From: JBDTLH01 sp039934875 | GTDB lineage: Bacteria; Acidobacteriota; Terriglobia; Terriglobales; Acidobacteriaceae | DNA length: 6,562 nucleotides | Assembly: GCA_039934875.1 (NCBI GenBank) | Contig: JBDTLH010000362.1 | Location: 1 to 6,562, forward strand | Direction: 5' to 3' | Part shown: positions 4,939 to 6,562 of the stretch, piece after piece | How positions within the stretch are numbered: position 1 is the stretch's first letter | How the letters are laid out: every line of letters starts with the position of its first letter | The notes under the pieces: model-generated | The model's input: only the letters and a program-made list of their open reading frames with translations | Database searches by the model: none | What the model was told of the DNA's origin: nothing | Translations under genes and position numbers: made by a program

Positions 4939-6562
4939 CTACTGTCCGTTCTCGTGCGCATGAATAAATTCGGCCACGCGATCATGCAATCCGTGCAGCG
5001 CGTCCTCGTTGACATACACCATGTGCCCGGTCGGGAAGAACTTGTACTCGATGTTTTTCTCGAGCGAAGCCGGCATGGGCAGGTGCTTCATCTCATAGGT
5101 CGCACCGAAATATAATGTGCCCAGGTCGAAGTAGCCGCCCATCAGCAGCGCGTGCATCTTAGGATTCACCTTCATCGTGTATGCCAGATCGCTTGACACG
5201 TTCACCGATGATCCTGGCCAGCCTCCGCCCGGTCCCCTGTGCTTCATGTCCCATTCCCATCCCGGCTCGCGCGCACTCTGGTTGTACGTCATGTTCTCGC
5301 CGAACTTCAACGTCTCGTGGGCGTAGGTGTTCATCGCCGAGAGAATCGAAGACTCGATCGACTCGGTAAATGGATCGTATTCCGCGTCCCGGCTCAGCGG
5401 ATCCATACTCGGTCCTTGGTAACGCGAATCCAGGCGGCCTGTGGTAATGTCGCTCGCGTCCTGCAGATGCTTCGCGAACTCGCCGCCAGTCAGCCGCAGG
5501 TTGGCCTTAATCCAGAGCGCCTGGGGAATTCCGGTGTAGCTCTCCAGCTTGGCCGCTACCGCGGCCCTTTTGGACGCGTCGAGATCCGCGCCCTGCAGCA
5601 GCGCGCTCGCGTAATCGCCGAGCGCGTACTGCTCTACTTCGTGGATCCACGGCTCCAGCGTCGCCGGCTGATTGGGGACCTTGTGGTGATACCACGCGGT
5701 AGCCGCAAAGCTGGGCAACGCGAGGAAGAAGCCGTTGTCGGTTCCCGGGTTGCCGTCCGCGCCGTCCGCGCTGTTGTCAAAGCTAAGTATCTGGCTCAGC
5801 AGCACCACGCCGTTCAGGTCCACGCCGTGCTGCTGCAATTGCGCGCTCAACACCGCATCGCGCGTGGTTCCGTAACTCTCGCCAAAGAGGAATTTGGGCG
5901 AGCTCCAGCGATTGTACTTGGTCAGGAAACGTCGGATAAACCGATCGAAGGCCGCCGCATCCTGGTCGATGCCATAGAACGCCTTGTTAACATCCTTGCC
6001 TTCAACGCGGCTATAGCCAGTGCCCGGCGCGTCGATGAACACCAGGTCTGTCGCGTCCAACAGGCTGTACTGGTTGGGCGCGATACTGTATGGCCCGCCA
6101 ACCGGATGCTGTACATCAGGAATATGCACACGTACCGGTCCCACGCTGGTCATGCGCAGATACATAGTTGCCGAACCCGGGCCGCCGTTGTATAGGAATG
6201 TGATCGGCCTGGTGCCCTGGTTCGCGCCCTTGGCGAAGTATGCGGTGTAGAAAATGCGCGCAGTCGCCGGTTGCTCTTCGGCCTTGGGCGGCAGGTCCAG
6301 TCCGCTATCTGGCAGATACTTGCCGTCGAGCCCTATCATCGCGTCCTGCTTGTCCGATGAACCCACTGTCAGCATACCGGCGACGGCCCGGTACGGAATC
6401 GCCTTGCCGCCTTCCACCGTCACGGAACCTTCAGTGGTCGAATCGGGCGGTAAGGGCGCTGGCTTCTTCTCCTTGTCCGGCTCCACGGCTACGGTGGTCG
6501 TGGTGGTGGTCTTCTCCGGCTTTGGATGCCCCTGCGCAACCGCAACCCAGCTAGCGCTCAAC
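4939..6562 (-). CDS. S10-family serine carboxypeptidase, exported, 5' end beyond the window
   Basis: At least 540 codons are visible; the frame is still open at the window edge, so the true start is outside. Numbering from codon 6559-6561, the first residues (LSASWVAVAQG) look like the end of a signal peptide cut near AVA-Q. A Thr/Lys/Pro-rich linker follows (17-45), then the catalytic domain. Visible S10 hallmarks are the oxyanion-hole loop NGGPGS (125-130), the nucleophile in GESYG (Ser229), an aspartate in GGYFDLGTL (Asp479) and a histidine in FPTGHMVY (His513), the complete Ser-Asp-His triad in order. WDMKHRGPGGGWPG (437-450) lies in the region before the Asp. Known for the family: removal of C-terminal residues from peptides, usually at acidic pH; bacterial members are less studied. 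Export to the periplasm or outside is inferred from the signal-like start. The gene converges on kdsA and is followed by a strong hairpin. Specificity cannot be read from this sequence. Confidence 0.92.
   Translation of the reverse strand, partial: LSASWVAVAQGHPKPEKTTTTTTVAVEPDKEKKPAPLPPDSTTEGSVTVEGGKAIPYRAVAGMLTVGSSDKQDAMIGLDGKYLPDSGLDLPPKAEEQPATARIFYTAYFAKGANQGTRPITFLYNGGPGSATMYLRMTSVGPVRVHIPDVQHPVGGPYSIAPNQYSLLDATDLVFIDAPGTGYSRVEGKDVNKAFYGIDQDAAAFDRFIRRFLTKYNRWSSPKFLFGESYGTTRDAVLSAQLQQHGVDLNGVVLLSQILSFDNSADGADGNPGTDNGFFLALPSFAATAWYHHKVPNQPATLEPWIHEVEQYALGDYASALLQGADLDASKRAAVAAKLESYTGIPQALWIKANLRLTGGEFAKHLQDASDITTGRLDSRYQGPSMDPLSRDAEYDPFTESIESSILSAMNTYAHETLKFGENMTYNQSAREPGWEWDMKHRGPGGGWPGSSVNVSSDLAYTMKVNPKMHALLMGGYFDLGTLYFGATYEMKHLPMPASLEKNIEYKFFPTGHMVYVNEDALHGLHDRVAEFIHAHENGQ

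Noticed and set aside
5239..6195. 318-codon plus-strand open frame antisense to the S10 peptidase
   Set aside because: The minus strand carries the full catalytic triad across the same bases; the plus-strand translation is Arg/Val-rich with no motif, typical of a GC-rich antisense frame.
6559..6561. TTG at the window edge as the S10 gene start
   Set aside because: The sequence after it is only the tail of a signal peptide, and the frame is still open at the edge, so the true start lies outside the window.

Overview
The window looks like ordinary chromosome from a Gram-negative soil-type bacterium, most plausibly an Acidobacteriota (Terriglobia-like) lineage. That placement is inference. It rests on moderately GC-rich coding sequence, a KDO-8-phosphate synthase (so LPS is made), a DUF481-type outer-membrane barrel protein with an N-terminal beta extension, and a large exported S10 serine carboxypeptidase. 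No phage, transposon, CRISPR, rRNA or tRNA signal was seen.

Layout. (1) 23-586 (+) encodes a small regulator joining a four-cysteine zinc ribbon to an XRE-type helix-turn-helix. (2) 587-932 is a 346-bp non-coding stretch with two short hairpins and a good Shine-Dalgarno at its end. (3) 933-2057 (+) encodes an exported DUF481-like beta-barrel protein. (4) 2058-2834 (+) starts on the base after that stop codon and encodes a nitrilase-superfamily (C-N hydrolase) omega-amidase-like enzyme. (5) 2808-3926 (-) encodes a GT4 glycosyltransferase whose 3' end overlaps the amidase gene tail-to-tail by 27 bp. (6) 3963-4769 (+) is kdsA, divergent from the glycosyltransferase across about 36 bp and carrying metal-dependent (class II) signatures. 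(7) 4770-4938 holds a GNRA-capped hairpin that can serve as a terminator on both strands. (8) 4939-6562 (-) is an S10 peptidase whose 5' end runs off the window.

Working together. kdsA supplies KDO for LPS inner core, and the adjacent glycosyltransferase may act on LPS or another surface glycan. The DUF481 protein (outer membrane) and the S10 peptidase (periplasmic or secreted) are also envelope proteins, so the region has a loose cell-surface theme with one metabolite-repair-type enzyme inserted. I find no evidence for a new multi-gene system. The most notable points are the zinc-ribbon/XRE fusion, the structured leader before the DUF481 gene, a Tat-like signal on a predicted barrel protein, the tail-to-tail gene overlap, and a long antisense open frame that could mislead the kdsA start call.
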